Source: Saccharopolyspora rhizosphaerae
GTDB lineage: Bacteria > Actinomycetota > Actinomycetes > Mycobacteriales > Pseudonocardiaceae
Reading direction: 5' to 3'
Length of the DNA stretch: 64,000 nucleotides
Assembly: GCF_003931915.1 (NCBI RefSeq)
Contig: NZ_RSAA01000016.1
Span: 62,001 to 126,000 of the forward strand
Under the pieces are notes generated by a model. It was not told the DNA's origin. It searched no databases and was given only the letters and a program-made list of their open reading frames with translations. Below are positions 51,548 through 60,452 of this stretch, in pieces (positions within the stretch are counted from its first letter, which is position 1; every line of letters begins with the position of its first letter). The position numbers and the translations under genes are program-made.

Positions 51548-52455
51548 GCACTGACTCCGCACAGCAGCTGCCCGCCGGATCCGTAGTCGCGGTCATCGTC
51601 ACGAGGCACCGCCGCGAGCTGCTGGCCGAGTCCCTGAAGGTCATCGCGAGCCAGACGCGCCTGCCGGACCACCTGGTCGTGGTCGACAACGGCCCCGACC
51701 AGCCGGCCTCCGACGTGGTCGACGACTGCCCGGTGCCCTCGACCTACATCGCCTCGCAGCGCAACCTCGGCGGCGCCGGTGGGTTCGCGCTGGGCATGCT
51801 CACCGCGCTGTCGCTCGGTGCGGAGTGGGTGTGGCTGGGTGACGACGACGGACGCCCGGTCGACGAGCACGCGCTGTCCACGCTGCTGGAGGTCGCCGAG
51901 AAGCGGCGTCTGGCGGCCGTGTCGCCGGTGGTGGTCAACATCGACTCGCCGGACACGCTGGCGTTCCCGCTGCGCCGGGGCCTGACCTGGAAGCGCCAGG
52001 TCAGCGAGCTGCCGGACGACTTCCTGCCCGGCATCGCCTCGCTGTTCAACGGCGCACTGTTCCGCGCCAGCACGCTCGACGTCGTGGGCGTGCCGGACTA
52101 CCGGCTGTTCTTCCGGGGCGACGAGGTGGAGATCCACCGCCGGTTGGTGCGTTCCGGGCTGCCGTTCGGCACGACGTTCCGCACGACCTTCCTGCACCCG
52201 GACGGGTCGGCGGAGTTCAAGCCGATGCTGGGCGGGCGCATGCACGCCCAGGACCCGTCGGACGACAACAAGCGCTACTACACCTACCGCAACCGCGGTT
52301 ACCTGCTGTCCCAGCCGGGCATGCGCAAGATCGGCGCGCTGGAGGTCCTCCGGTTCGGGCTGTACTTCGTGGTGCAGCGCAAGGACCCGAAGGCGTTCCG
52401 CGAGTGGCTGCGCCTCGTGGTCCAGGGACGCAAGGAGCGGTTCTTCCGCCGATGA
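51544..52455 (+). CDS. glfT1: Galactofuranosyltransferase GlfT1
   Basis: 303 aa, GT2 family (GT-A fold). Seen: VVAVIVTRHRRELLAESLKVIASQTRLPDHLVVVDNGP, QRNLGGAGGFALGM, and the catalytic D-rich motif WLGDDDGRPVDEH with Asp100-102. The acceptor-binding region with FRGDEVEIHRRL and YYTYRNRGYLL follows. In mycobacteria GlfT1 adds the first galactofuranose residues to the decaprenyl-linked rhamnosyl-GlcNAc primer, at the cytoplasmic face. The unit wzm-wzt-glfT1 is arranged so that galactan start and export are coupled. Confidence 0.9.
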   Translation: MSTDSAQQLPAGSVVAVIVTRHRRELLAESLKVIASQTRLPDHLVVVDNGPDQPASDVVDDCPVPSTYIASQRNLGGAGGFALGMLTALSLGAEWVWLGDDDGRPVDEHALSTLLEVAEKRRLAAVSPVVVNIDSPDTLAFPLRRGLTWKRQVSELPDDFLPGIASLFNGALFRASTLDVVGVPDYRLFFRGDEVEIHRRLVRSGLPFGTTFRTTFLHPDGSAEFKPMLGGRMHAQDPSDDNKRYYTYRNRGYLLSQPGMRKIGALEVLRFGLYFVVQRKDPKAFREWLRLVVQGRKERFFRR

Positions 52456-52467
52456 CCGAAGTCGCAG

Positions 52468-52496
52468 AGCGGCCGCCGGAATCCCCGGCGGCCGCT
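52468..52496 (+). terminator. Terminator after glfT1
   Basis: A perfect 12-bp stem (AGCGGCCGCCGG, 52468-52479, with 52485-52496), a five-base loop, then TTCGTCTT. It lies 12 bp beyond the glfT1 stop and separates it from the emb gene. Confidence 0.88.
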
Positions 52497-52652
52497 TTCG
52501 TCTTCACGCGGGCTTCACGCGGAACCGATAACGGGAAGATCACGGGGCGCTGAGAGCCGCCTGAGACCGCGCTGAGTTCGCAGCTCATGGCGTTACCCCT
52601 GGTGTCGATTCGCACACCCGCGGAATGCCGCGAAAGTGCCCGGACCAGCAAC

Positions 52653-52667
52653 TACTATTCTCCTTTC
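52653..52667 (+). promoter_or_regulatory. Candidate -10 box of a leaderless emb transcript
   Basis: TACTAT (52653-52658) matches an actinobacterial -10 box, nine bases before the GTG at 52668. No Shine-Dalgarno precedes that GTG, so a leaderless mRNA beginning at or near the start codon is plausible. The -35 region is not recognisable. Confidence 0.35.
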
Positions 52668-55600
52668 GTGCTCAGTGGCCAGGAAGACAGCCGCCGAACG
52701 GACGACCCTTCGGCAGACAACGGGACCGATCGTGCTCAACCGTCGGCCAAGCGGCTGAAGCTCTTCGCCTCCGTTCTCGGCCTGCTGGGCTCGGTCCTCG
52801 CGCTGGCGGTGCCGTTCCTCCCCGTCACCTACGACGTCACGACCCTGAAGTGGCCGACGTCGGAGGGCACCAAGTCGGTGTCGGCTCCGCTGGTCGGCTA
52901 CTCGCCGTTGTGGCTCGACGCGCAGATCCCGTGCGCCTCGGCGCGCAGCCTCGACGCGCGCACCCAGGGCCCCGCCGAGCTGCTGAGCACCAACCCGCCC
53001 TCGTCGGACTACGGCAAGCTGACCGGTCTGACGCTGCAGGTCGACGGCGGTCAGCTGACGCTGCTGACGAAGGGCCAGCAGGTCGGCACGGCCCCGGTGC
53101 CCGCGGGCGACTGCTCGATCTCGATGCACTCCGACGGCTTCGGCAGCACCGCCAGCGTCGGAGACCAGTCGATCGCCAACCTGCGCGGTGACCAGCGCCC
53201 GCAGCTGACCGGCATCTACTCGAGCATCGACGACACCCTCGACGACGTCTCCGGCCTGTCGTTCGAGGCGCGGGTGGACACCCGCTACGAGAGCCAGGCC
53301 ACGCCGCTGAAGCTGGCCGCGATCGCGTTGGCCGTGCTGGCCTTCATCGGCTCGGTGATCTGCCTGCGCCGCCTCGACGTGCGGGCGGGACGACGGCCCC
53401 CGAAGTGGCTGGCGATCGGCTGGTGGAAGCCGACCTTCCGGGACGTCGCGGTCATCGGCTCGCTGCTGGTGTGGTGGGTCATCGGCGCGATGACCTCGGA
53501 CGACGGCTACATCCTCAACATCGCGCGAGCGCGCGAGAGCTTCGGCTACATCAGCAACTACTACCGCTGGTTCGGTGTCCCGGAGGCCCCGTTCGGCTGG
53601 TTCTACGAGCTGTACTCGGTGTGGGTGCAGGTCTCCACGGCCACGCCGTGGGTGCGGCTGCCCGCGCTGCTGATGGGCATCGTCAGCTGGCTGCTGATCT
53701 CCCGCGAGGTCCTGCCGCGGCTGGGCCAGCAGGTTCGGCGCTCGCACGCCGCGGGCTGGGCCGCCGCCGCCGTGTTCCTCGCCTTCTGGCTGCCCTACAA
53801 CAACGGCCTGCGCCCCGAACCGGTCGTGGTGCTGTTCTCGCTGATGGCTCTGTGCGCCGTCGAGCGCGCCGTGGCCACCGGCCGCCTGATGCCGGCCGCG
53901 CTGGGGCTCGTGGTCGCCGCCCTGTCGGTGGGCGCGAACCCGCACGGCATGGTGTCCGTGCTGCCGTTCGTGGCCGCCCTCAAGCCGCTGTTCCGGCTGG
54001 TCCAGAAGCGGGCCCAGCAGTTCGGCTGGCTGCCGGTGCTGGCGCCGATCGCCTCGTCCGGCTTGGTGATCTTGACGCTGGTCTTCGCCGACCAGACCTG
54101 GCAGTCCGTCATGGACGCCACCGAGCTGCGCACCGACATCGGCCCCAGCCAGAGCTGGTACGAGGAGCTGAGCCGCTACAACCTGCTGTTCAGCCCCACC
54201 GCAGACGGCTCGATGACCCGGCGCTTCCCGGTGCTGCTGGTCATCCTGTGCCTGGCGACCTGCGCGGTCGTCCTGCTGCGCCGCGGCCGCATCCGCGGCG
54301 CAGCGCTGGGCCCGAGCCGGCGGCTGCTGGCGATCGCCGCGATGTCCTTCGGCGTGCTGGTGCTGACCCCCACCAAGTGGTCGCACCACTTCGGCATCTT
54401 CGCCGCCACCGGCGGTGCGCTGGCCGCGCTGACCGCGCTGGCCACCAGCAGCACCGTGCTGCGCTCCAGGCGCAACCGGGCGGCGTTCTTCGCCGGCCTG
54501 ATGGTCATCCTCGCCTTCGCCGCCACCGGCCCGAACGCCTGGTGGTACGTCTCCGGCTGGGGTGTGCCCTGGTTCAACATGCCGCCGCAGATCATGTCGC
54601 GGCACGTGAGCACAGTGCTGCTGGTCATCGCGTTCATCGCGCTGGTCTACGCGTTCGTCGAGCACCTGCGGATCGACGAGCACAACCCGGAGGTCGTGGA
54701 CGAGCGCTTCAACCGCGAGGAGCAGGGCAGCCGCGCGCTGCGGATGGGCACCGCGCCGCTGTCGATCCTGTGCGCGCTGCTGGTGCTGTTCGAGCTGGCG
54801 AACTTCGGCAAGGTGATCCAGAAGCAGTGGGGCAGCTACAGCCTCGGCGCCGACAACATCAAGCAGATCGTGGGCACCAGCTGCGGTCTGTCGGACTACA
54901 TCTACGTCGAGACCAACCCGCAGTCCGGGATGCTGCGCGTCTCCGGGGACCAGCCGTCGAAGGCGGCCCCGTCGGAGGACGAGCACATCGGCATCCCACC
55001 CAAGCGGCTGGAGGACAAGGAGGACGCCGACCAGTACATGCAGGCGAAGCTGGCCGGCTTCAACCAGCCCGGTCTGCCGCCGGGTGACGGCAGCGACCCG
55101 CAGGAGCCGAACTGGAAGCCGCCGCACCAGTTCGGTGACGACAACGCGCCCGTGTGGGGCAGTTACGACTCCGCCGCCGTGGGCACCGGCGAGTTGCGCA
55201 CCCAGTGGTACGACCTGCCGGAGCGCGCGGCCAACGGCGAGGTGCCGGTGGTGCTGTCGCTGGCCGGCGCGGAGCTGGGTGCGAACTCGGTGGCGCTGGA
55301 GTTCGGGCACGACACCCCGAACGGCTTCCTCGTCACCGAGCGCAAGTACGTGGTGCAGCCGGAGGGCGGCCCGGGCTGGCGCGACTTCCGCTACACGGTC
55401 GGCGGCAAGTCCGAGGGCGCCACGAAGATGCGCGTGGTGGCGGTCGACAACGCCCTCGGCCCGAACGGGTGGGTCGCGGTCAGCGCTCCCCGCGCGCCGC
55501 AGCTGGTGAACATGACCGACTTCGTCGGCGACCAGCCCACGTTCGTGGAGTGGACGGCCGCGCTGGTGCACCCGTGCCTGCAGCTGCCGGGCGTGCACCA

Positions 55601-55970
55601 CGGCGTCGCCGAGATCCCGAAGTTCCGGGTCGCCGCGGGCGCCGAGGTCCGCGACATCGGCCAGGGCTGGTCCTCGCCGGACGCCGGTGGCCCGTTCGGC
55701 TGGCTCAACGTGGCGACGAGCATGCGCGAGCTGCCGACGTACATGAAGAACAACATCCACCGGGACTGGGGTTCGCTGTACGCGGTCGACCCGTACGACG
55801 CCGACGCGGTGCCCGCTCAGACGGCCATGGACGTCCACGCGGAGACGCACTGGGGCAACTGGACCCCCGGCCCGCTGCCGAAGCCGCTGCAGCTCCCGGG
55901 CGACGTCCCGAGCTCCGACGACCGCAACGACGTCAAGGGCTTCGAAGCCCCCGAGGAGTCGGACCAGTAG
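52668..55970 (+). CDS. Arabinosyltransferase (Emb type), first copy
   Basis: About 1100 aa, GT53 family (GT-C membrane glycosyltransferase). A first membrane helix (LFASVLGLLGSVLALAVPFLPV), an extracellular domain, then the multi-helix core with the catalytic loop MTSDDGYILNIARARESFGYISNYYRWF (Asp278-Asp279), NGLRPEPVVVLFSL, and TPTKWSHHFGIFAATGG. The soluble C-terminal domain has carbohydrate-binding modules (SGDQP onward; GELRTQWYDLPER, FGWLNVATSMRELP). It transfers arabinose from decaprenylphosphoryl arabinose to cell-wall arabinan. Family members are the ethambutol target. The GTG at 52668 was chosen; the ATG at 52587 would add 27 unlikely residues. Confidence 0.92.
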   Translation: MLSGQEDSRRTDDPSADNGTDRAQPSAKRLKLFASVLGLLGSVLALAVPFLPVTYDVTTLKWPTSEGTKSVSAPLVGYSPLWLDAQIPCASARSLDARTQGPAELLSTNPPSSDYGKLTGLTLQVDGGQLTLLTKGQQVGTAPVPAGDCSISMHSDGFGSTASVGDQSIANLRGDQRPQLTGIYSSIDDTLDDVSGLSFEARVDTRYESQATPLKLAAIALAVLAFIGSVICLRRLDVRAGRRPPKWLAIGWWKPTFRDVAVIGSLLVWWVIGAMTSDDGYILNIARARESFGYISNYYRWFGVPEAPFGWFYELYSVWVQVSTATPWVRLPALLMGIVSWLLISREVLPRLGQQVRRSHAAGWAAAAVFLAFWLPYNNGLRPEPVVVLFSLMALCAVERAVATGRLMPAALGLVVAALSVGANPHGMVSVLPFVAALKPLFRLVQKRAQQFGWLPVLAPIASSGLVILTLVFADQTWQSVMDATELRTDIGPSQSWYEELSRYNLLFSPTADGSMTRRFPVLLVILCLATCAVVLLRRGRIRGAALGPSRRLLAIAAMSFGVLVLTPTKWSHHFGIFAATGGALAALTALATSSTVLRSRRNRAAFFAGLMVILAFAATGPNAWWYVSGWGVPWFNMPPQIMSRHVSTVLLVIAFIALVYAFVEHLRIDEHNPEVVDERFNREEQGSRALRMGTAPLSILCALLVLFELANFGKVIQKQWGSYSLGADNIKQIVGTSCGLSDYIYVETNPQSGMLRVSGDQPSKAAPSEDEHIGIPPKRLEDKEDADQYMQAKLAGFNQPGLPPGDGSDPQEPNWKPPHQFGDDNAPVWGSYDSAAVGTGELRTQWYDLPERAANGEVPVVLSLAGAELGANSVALEFGHDTPNGFLVTERKYVVQPEGGPGWRDFRYTVGGKSEGATKMRVVAVDNALGPNGWVAVSAPRAPQLVNMTDFVGDQPTFVEWTAALVHPCLQLPGVHHGVAEIPKFRVAAGAEVRDIGQGWSSPDAGGPFGWLNVATSMRELPTYMKNNIHRDWGSLYAVDPYDADAVPAQTAMDVHAETHWGNWTPGPLPKPLQLPGDVPSSDDRNDVKGFEAPEESDQ

Positions 55971-56079
55971 GAGGCCCCCAGGAGCCCGGACCCAGGAAGC
56001 GCCCTGAGGAGCCGGTTCCCTACCTGACGTGCGGGGCCACGAGGGAAGGCTTTGAGGAGCGGGACCACGAGGAGTCAGC

Positions 56080-56120
56080 CGAGAGCCCGGGCAGTCCAGA
56101 GCGGACCGCCCGGGCTCTCG
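56080..56120 (+). terminator. Terminator after the first emb gene
   Basis: A perfect 13-bp stem (CGAGAGCCCGGGC, 56080-56092, with 56108-56120); the 15-base loop has an inner TCC/GGA pairing. It lies about 110 bp beyond the stop. No U-run. Confidence 0.75.
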
Positions 56121-56216
56121 CACACCACCCCGGAGTCTCCGACCCACCACCTCAGCGCTCCCCGGACACCGACGGAGCGCACCTCCCGACCCGCCGCCGC
56201 AGCCGCGGTCATGTTT

Positions 56217-56333
56217 CGCGCGACGTTCGACTGCCGAGGACGCCCCTCGAACTTCTCGTGTTTTTCGAACTAGCCGCGCTGACCAGGCACGGACCACGCG
56301 AGGGCGCGCTGCCCGCCAGGCCTCGAAGCAAGG
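56217..56333. repeat. Direct repeat, copy 1
   Basis: Roughly 115 bp, similar to copy 2 at 56648-56765. A 30-bp core is identical (56264-56293 here, starting TTCGAACTAGCCGCGCTGAC). The flanks are alike: CTCGAACTTCTCG before the core and GCGAGGGCGCGCTG after it, ending CTCGAAGC. By eye about four of five positions match over the whole length. Confidence 0.75.
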
Positions 56334-56647
56334 GACGAGCGCACGCTCCACGCCCAGTGGCCGACCTCAACGCCGAGGACGCCACCCGAGTGCCGGAACT
56401 CGGTCAGGACGTCCTTCAGCGAAGACGGGGCGCCGGGCCTGGGGACCGTGGTGGCCAACGAGGAGGTGACCGCGGAAGGGCTGACTGGAGTGGTCCCAGT
56501 CAGCGCGGTATGAGGCTCGCTCGAGCGCCGTAGGGGACTGCTCAGGGGCCGGAGGCGGGCCTGGTGCTCCGCTGTTCCTGTCCGGGTGTGTCCTCCTCGC
56601 TCCCCTTGGTCGCGTGCGCCCGGCTCGTTCGTGCCGAGTTCGAAGTT

Positions 56648-56765
56648 CGCGCGAAGTGTGACCCGCGAGGACGGCCCTCGAAGTTCTCGCGAATTTCGAA
56701 CTAGCCGCGCTGACCAGGCACGGAACCCCGCGAGGGCGCGCTGACGCCCGGACTCGAAGCGCCAG
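56648..56765. repeat. Direct repeat, copy 2
   Basis: Partner of the repeat at 56217-56333. The identical 30-bp core is at 56695-56724, 431 bp from the first copy. The half-palindromic TTCGAA and CTCGAAG elements recur inside and around it. It could be the trace of a duplicated gene fragment, a REP/MITE-type element or a multi-site binding region. Confidence 0.75.
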
Positions 56766-56935
56766 GAGGCACGTGGCGTGCGAGGCGTCCTTCAGGCTGG
56801 CCCGAAGTGTCTCCTCCAGGGAGGGCTGAAGGTCCCAGCTCGGTGGGATCGGGGGCTCGCGCGCGGTCCCGGCTTGCTCGCGCGGGTGGGGTTGCTCAGC
56901 CCTGGGCAGCAGTGCCGTTGGGAGTCCTCGTGACG

Positions 56936-56970
56936 ACGAAGGCGCCCGGCCTGTGGCCGGGCGCCTTCGT
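56936..56970 (-). terminator. Strong terminator after gtrA
   Basis: A perfect 16-bp stem (ACGAAGGCGCCCGGCC, 56936-56951, with 56955-56970) and a three-base loop, 15 bp beyond the gtrA stop on the minus strand. Confidence 0.9.
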
Positions 56971-56985
56971 GCGAGCTCGAGGGGG

Positions 56986-57417
56986 TCAGTCGCGGAAGAT
57001 GAGGAGCTTGAGCATGATGAAGTTGATCATCGTGCCGAGCCCCTGGGCGATGACCCAGAACAGCGTGAACTGCCAGGGATCCTGCGCGTTGAACCACACG
57101 CACAGCACCTGGTTGGAACCCATGTTCACGAAGAACGTCGTGGTGTAGAGCACGGCGAACGCGCCGGCCTTCGCGGTGGTGTTGCCCTGGCCCGCACCCT
57201 GGAAGGTGAACTTCCGGTTGATCACGTACGAGGCCGTGGTACCCAGGATGAACGAGATCGACTTCGACACCCACACCGGCCAGCCGAGCACGCCCAGCAG
57301 CAGCGAGTACGTCCCGAAGTCGATGACCGCGCACCCACCGCCGATCACGATGAAGCGCGTGAGCTGCGCGAACACGCCCAGCTTCTTGGGTTCGGTTGCG
57401 GTATCGGCCACTGTCAC
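56986..57417 (-). CDS. GtrA family membrane protein
   Basis: 143 aa with four membrane segments: FIVIGGGCAVIDFGTYSLLLGVLG, VWVSKSISFILGTTASYVINRKFTFQG (with the typical NRKFTF loop), FAVLYTTTFFVNMGSNQVLCV and FWVIAQGLGTMINFIMLKLLIF. GtrA proteins move polyprenyl-phosphate sugars or serve as their anchors. Next to dprE1, it matches Rv3789, proposed to carry decaprenylphosphoryl arabinose or to act as an anchor for AftA. It is divergent from the dprE unit. Start GTG at 57417 with AAGGTG six bases upstream; GTG 57411 is an alternative. Confidence 0.88.
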   Translation of the reverse strand: MTVADTATEPKKLGVFAQLTRFIVIGGGCAVIDFGTYSLLLGVLGWPVWVSKSISFILGTTASYVINRKFTFQGAGQGNTTAKAGAFAVLYTTTFFVNMGSNQVLCVWFNAQDPWQFTLFWVIAQGLGTMINFIMLKLLIFRD

Positions 57418-57579
57418 AGGTTCACCTTCACGAAACGACGGCAGGACCAGACGCCCAGGACCGTCCGCGCCCAGGACACCCGGACCGCGGCGCACACGTC
57501 CCCTGCGAGTGTAGCGATGACCCTTCGCGATCCACCGGGGACCGCTCGTACCCGGCGCTAGCACAACCCGATGCGCGGA

Positions 57580-57592
57580 TAGACTCGGCTGG
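57580..57592 (+). promoter_or_regulatory. Candidate -10 box of the dprE transcript
   Basis: TAGACT (57580-57585) lies seven bases before the GTG at 57593, with no Shine-Dalgarno in between. The geometry fits a leaderless mRNA. Confidence 0.4.
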
Positions 57593-57907
57593 GTGGAACC
57601 GGTAGAGGACGAGCTACGGCCGCTGAGGTGCCCGGCGCGCGAGGCGTCGACCAGGGCGGACCTCGGCCGCGTCCTGAACCGCCACAGGCAGGGAGGCATC
57701 GGCGATCACCCCCGGTCGCCGGACCTGCTCACCGCGGACGGCGAGGTCCGCACCCACGAGCCCGGGAGTGAGACCTCGGAGCTGTTCTGGACGACCGCCG
57801 GCACCACGGACTCAACCGGCGGCCTCCCGGACGTCATCACCACGTTCGAGCACGTCGCGAACGTGCAGAAGATCAAACTCGACCTCTCGCGAAGGCTGGG
57901 CCTGTGA
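57593..57907 (+). CDS. Shrunken DprE1-like ORF upstream of dprE1
   Basis: 104 aa. Residues 44-76 ([20 protein letters not shown], then LFWTTAG) align with DprE1 residues 143-175 ([24 protein letters not shown]), 17 of 33 identical by eye, and the alignment continues to the left with matching H, G, G and H positions. The last residues (LDLSRRLGL) resemble the DprE1 C-terminus (SDMSRRLEL). The stop overlaps the dprE1 start (GTGA), just as dprE1 overlaps dprE2. This looks like an internally deleted copy of dprE1, too short to bind FAD by itself. It may survive as a leader ORF that couples translation to dprE1. Confidence 0.6.
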   Translation: MEPVEDELRPLRCPAREASTRADLGRVLNRHRQGGIGDHPRSPDLLTADGEVRTHEPGSETSELFWTTAGTTDSTGGLPDVITTFEHVANVQKIKLDLSRRLGL

Positions 57908-59268
57908 CCGCAGCAATGGAGTACCGCACGCTGACCGGTTGGGCACGGACCGCGCCGTCCCGGGCGCGCGTGCTCAGCACGACCGACGTCGACGCCATCG
58001 CCGAGGCGGTGCGCACCGCCGACGAGCGTGGCGTCATCGCCCGCGGCCTGGGCCGCAGCTACGGCGACGTCGCCCAGAACGCCGGTGGCGTGGTCATCGA
58101 CATGACCGCGCTCAACCGCGTCCACGACATCAACCCGGACACCGCCATCGTCGACGTCGACGCGGGCGTGAGCCTGGAAGAGCTGATGAAGGCCGCGCTG
58201 CCCTACGGCCTGTGGGTCCCGGTCCTGCCGGGAACCCGGCAGGTCACGGTGGGTGGCGCGATCGCCAACGACATCCACGGCAAGAACCACCACAGCGCCG
58301 GCAGCTTCGGCAACCACGTGGTGGCGATGGACCTGCTGACGGCCGACGGCGAGATCCGCACGATCACGCCGAACGGCCCCGACGCCGACCTGTTCTGGGC
58401 GACGGTGGCCGGCATCGGCCTGACCGGCATCATCCTGCGCGCCTCGATCCGGATGACCCGGACCGAGACCGCGTACTTCATCGCCGACGCCGACCGGACC
58501 GCGAACCTCGACGAGACGATCGCGCTGTTCAACGACGGCTCCGACGACAAGTACACCTACTCGTCGGCTTGGTTCGACTCGATGTCCACAGGGTCGAAGC
58601 TGGGACGCGGCGCCTTCGGCCGCGGCTCGCTGGCCACGCTCGACCAGCTGCCGCCGAAGCTGCGCGCCGACCCGCTGAAGTTCGACGCGCCGCAGCTGCT
58701 GACGCTGCCGGACGTCTTCCCGCCGCGGCTCGCCAACAAGCTGACCTTCGGCACCATCGGTGAGCTCTACTACTGGAAGACGCCGAAGCGCGGCCGCAAC
58801 CTGATCCAGAACCTGACCGCCTTCTACCACCCGCTGGACCTGATCGGCGAGTGGAGCCGGGCCTACGGTTCGCAGGGCTTCGCCCAGTACCAGTTCTCGC
58901 TGCCCTACGGCAAGGACGAGGACCTCAAGCGGATCATCCGCAAGATCGCCCACTCCGGCCACGTCTCGTTCCTCAACGTCATCAAGAAGATGGGCGAGGG
59001 CAACCGGGCGCCGCTGTCCTACCCGCACCCGGGCTGGCTGGTGTGCCTGGACTTCCCGATCGTGGACGGCCTCGGACGCTTCTGCACGGAGCTGGACGAG
59101 GAGGTCCTCGACCTCGGCGGCCGGCTCTACACCGCGAAGGACTCCCGGACCACGGCCGAGACCTTCCACAGGATGTACCCGCGGGTGGACGAGTTCAAGA
59201 AGATCCGCCAGAACATTGACCCCGAAGGCAAATTCGCCTCAGACATGAGCCGGAGGCTTGAGCTGTGA
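57904..59268 (+). CDS. dprE1: Decaprenylphosphoryl-beta-D-ribose 2'-oxidase
   Basis: 454 aa, a VAO-type flavoprotein. FAD domain: [56 protein letters not shown]. Substrate domain: [44 protein letters not shown], and the C-terminal [18 protein letters not shown] end. It oxidises the 2'-OH of decaprenylphosphoryl ribose; DprE2 then reduces it to the arabinose donor. Cys381 in [10 protein letters not shown] is the equivalent of the mycobacterial Cys387 bonded by benzothiazinones. Its stop overlaps the dprE2 start. Acts at the membrane/periplasmic face. Confidence 0.95.
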   Translation: MTAAMEYRTLTGWARTAPSRARVLSTTDVDAIAEAVRTADERGVIARGLGRSYGDVAQNAGGVVIDMTALNRVHDINPDTAIVDVDAGVSLEELMKAALPYGLWVPVLPGTRQVTVGGAIANDIHGKNHHSAGSFGNHVVAMDLLTADGEIRTITPNGPDADLFWATVAGIGLTGIILRASIRMTRTETAYFIADADRTANLDETIALFNDGSDDKYTYSSAWFDSMSTGSKLGRGAFGRGSLATLDQLPPKLRADPLKFDAPQLLTLPDVFPPRLANKLTFGTIGELYYWKTPKRGRNLIQNLTAFYHPLDLIGEWSRAYGSQGFAQYQFSLPYGKDEDLKRIIRKIAHSGHVSFLNVIKKMGEGNRAPLSYPHPGWLVCLDFPIVDGLGRFCTELDEEVLDLGGRLYTAKDSRTTAETFHRMYPRVDEFKKIRQNIDPEGKFASDMSRRLEL

Positions 59269-60026
59269 TCGACGCTGTTGGCAACCCCCAATCGCTGCTG
59301 GTGCTGGGTGGCACCTCGGACATCGCGCTGACGACCGCGAAGCAGTACGCCAAGAACCGCCCGCTGCGCATCGTGCTGGCCGACCGTCCCGAGGAGTCGG
59401 AGCGGCTCAACGCCGCAGCCGAGGAGCTGCGCCAGACCGGCAGCACGGTGTCGGTCCTGCACTTCGACGCCCGCAAGCCGGAGACGCACTCCGAGGTCAT
59501 CGACAAGGCCTTCGCCGACGGCGACATCGACGTCACCCTGATCGCCTTCGGCATCCAGGGCGACAACGAGAAGGGCTGGACGGACTTCGAGGCCGCCCGC
59601 GCCATCGCCGACATCAACTACGTCGCCCCGGTGGGCCTGGGCGTGCTGCTGGCCAACAAGCTCAAGAAGCAGGGCCACGGCAGCATCGCGGTGATGGCCT
59701 CCCCGGCCGGTGAGCGCGCTCGCCGTTCGAACTTCGTCTACGGCTCGTCCAAGGGCGGCCTGGACATCTTCTACACCGGTCTCACCTACGCGCTGGAGGA
59801 GCACGGTGTGAAGGTCACCGTGATCCGGCCGAACTTCGTGCACACGAAGCTGACCGCGGGCATGAAGCCGCCGCCGATGTCGCAGACCCCGGAGCAGGTC
59901 GCCGCGGCGATCATCGACGGCGTCCGCAAGGGCAAGGAAGAGGTCTACGCGCCGAACCAGATGCGCTGGGTCATGTTCGTGCTCAAGCACGTCCCCCGCT
60001 TCATCTTCAAGAAGCTGCCGTTCTGA
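59265..60026 (+). CDS. dprE2: Decaprenylphosphoryl-2-keto-beta-D-erythro-pentose reductase
   Basis: 253 aa, a short-chain dehydrogenase. NAD-binding motif [19 protein letters not shown], then [42 protein letters not shown] with the YxxxK catalytic pair, and a C-terminal helix region ending FIFKKLPF. It completes the epimerisation begun by DprE1, giving decaprenylphosphoryl-D-arabinose. GTG start overlapping the dprE1 stop. Confidence 0.95.
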   Translation: MIDAVGNPQSLLVLGGTSDIALTTAKQYAKNRPLRIVLADRPEESERLNAAAEELRQTGSTVSVLHFDARKPETHSEVIDKAFADGDIDVTLIAFGIQGDNEKGWTDFEAARAIADINYVAPVGLGVLLANKLKKQGHGSIAVMASPAGERARRSNFVYGSSKGGLDIFYTGLTYALEEHGVKVTVIRPNFVHTKLTAGMKPPPMSQTPEQVAAAIIDGVRKGKEEVYAPNQMRWVMFVLKHVPRFIFKKLPF

Positions 60027-60040
60027 TCGAGTGGTCGAAG

Positions 60041-60071
60041 CGGGGCCGGCGGGTCGATCCCGCCGGCCCCG
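60041..60071 (+). terminator. Terminator after dprE2
   Basis: A perfect 13-bp stem (CGGGGCCGGCGGG, 60041-60053, with 60059-60071) and a five-base loop, followed by TTCGTCGTT. It lies 14 bp after the dprE2 stop. Confidence 0.9.
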
Positions 60072-60452
60072 TTCGTCGTTCGGGGACCACCTCCGCGGTC
60101 CTCGGGTAGATTTCTTCGCGCGAGAGGCAACGTTTCACCCCTGCGCAGCGATCTGTCAGTGTGCGGGAGTCGTGAGACGCCCGCCGAGCTTCCGGAAGCG
60201 CGAGGCGCATCAGGAAGCGCGGATGCCCGGAGAAGTGGGGTTCCCCAGGCATCCGCGTCCGTGGGTCCTCCGCCTGCCCTCGGTTCCGGGGGACCCACGG
60301 AACGTCCGTGAGACGTGCCGGGCGTTCCGCGGGTTTCTCCTCTCCCGGCGGAACCGGCCGTGCAGGCGCGGTTTTCGCCCGTTCGGCGCAGCGGGACCGG
60401 CCACCCGGAACTGCGTGTGGGCGGCTGGACACCGCCAGTAGTCTGATCTTCC
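60072..60452. other. Gene-free region with several hairpins
   Basis: 380 bp between the dprE2 terminator and the methyltransferase gene. It contains a nested hairpin CGCGGATGCC (60218-60227) with GGCATCCGCG (60248-60257) around GGGG-TT-CCCC, directly followed by a perfect 11-bp inverted repeat (60258-60268 with 60291-60301), then TTCCGC/GCGGAA (60325-60330 with 60348-60353). TAGTCT at 60439-60444 could be the -10 box of the next gene, eight bases before its GTG. No protein-like frame. Confidence 0.5.

Larger units (their letters stand above)
55971..56985. other. 1-kb gene-free gap after emb with terminators and an imperfect direct repeat
   Basis: No frame gives a convincing protein. It holds the emb terminator (56080-56120), the gtrA terminator (56936-56970), two copies of a repeat of about 115 bp (56217-56333 and 56648-56765), a small dyad CTGACTGG/CCCAGTCAG around 56480-56502 and several copies of GAGGAGC-like sequence in the first 110 bases. 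Compared with the tight gene packing elsewhere, this gap is unusual. Confidence 0.6.

Noticed and set aside
52593-56351. A minus-strand open frame of over 1200 codons opposite the first emb gene
   Set aside because: It is His/Arg/Gln/Val-rich with no family signature; high GC content leaves antisense frames open opposite real genes. Emb on the plus strand has clear domains.
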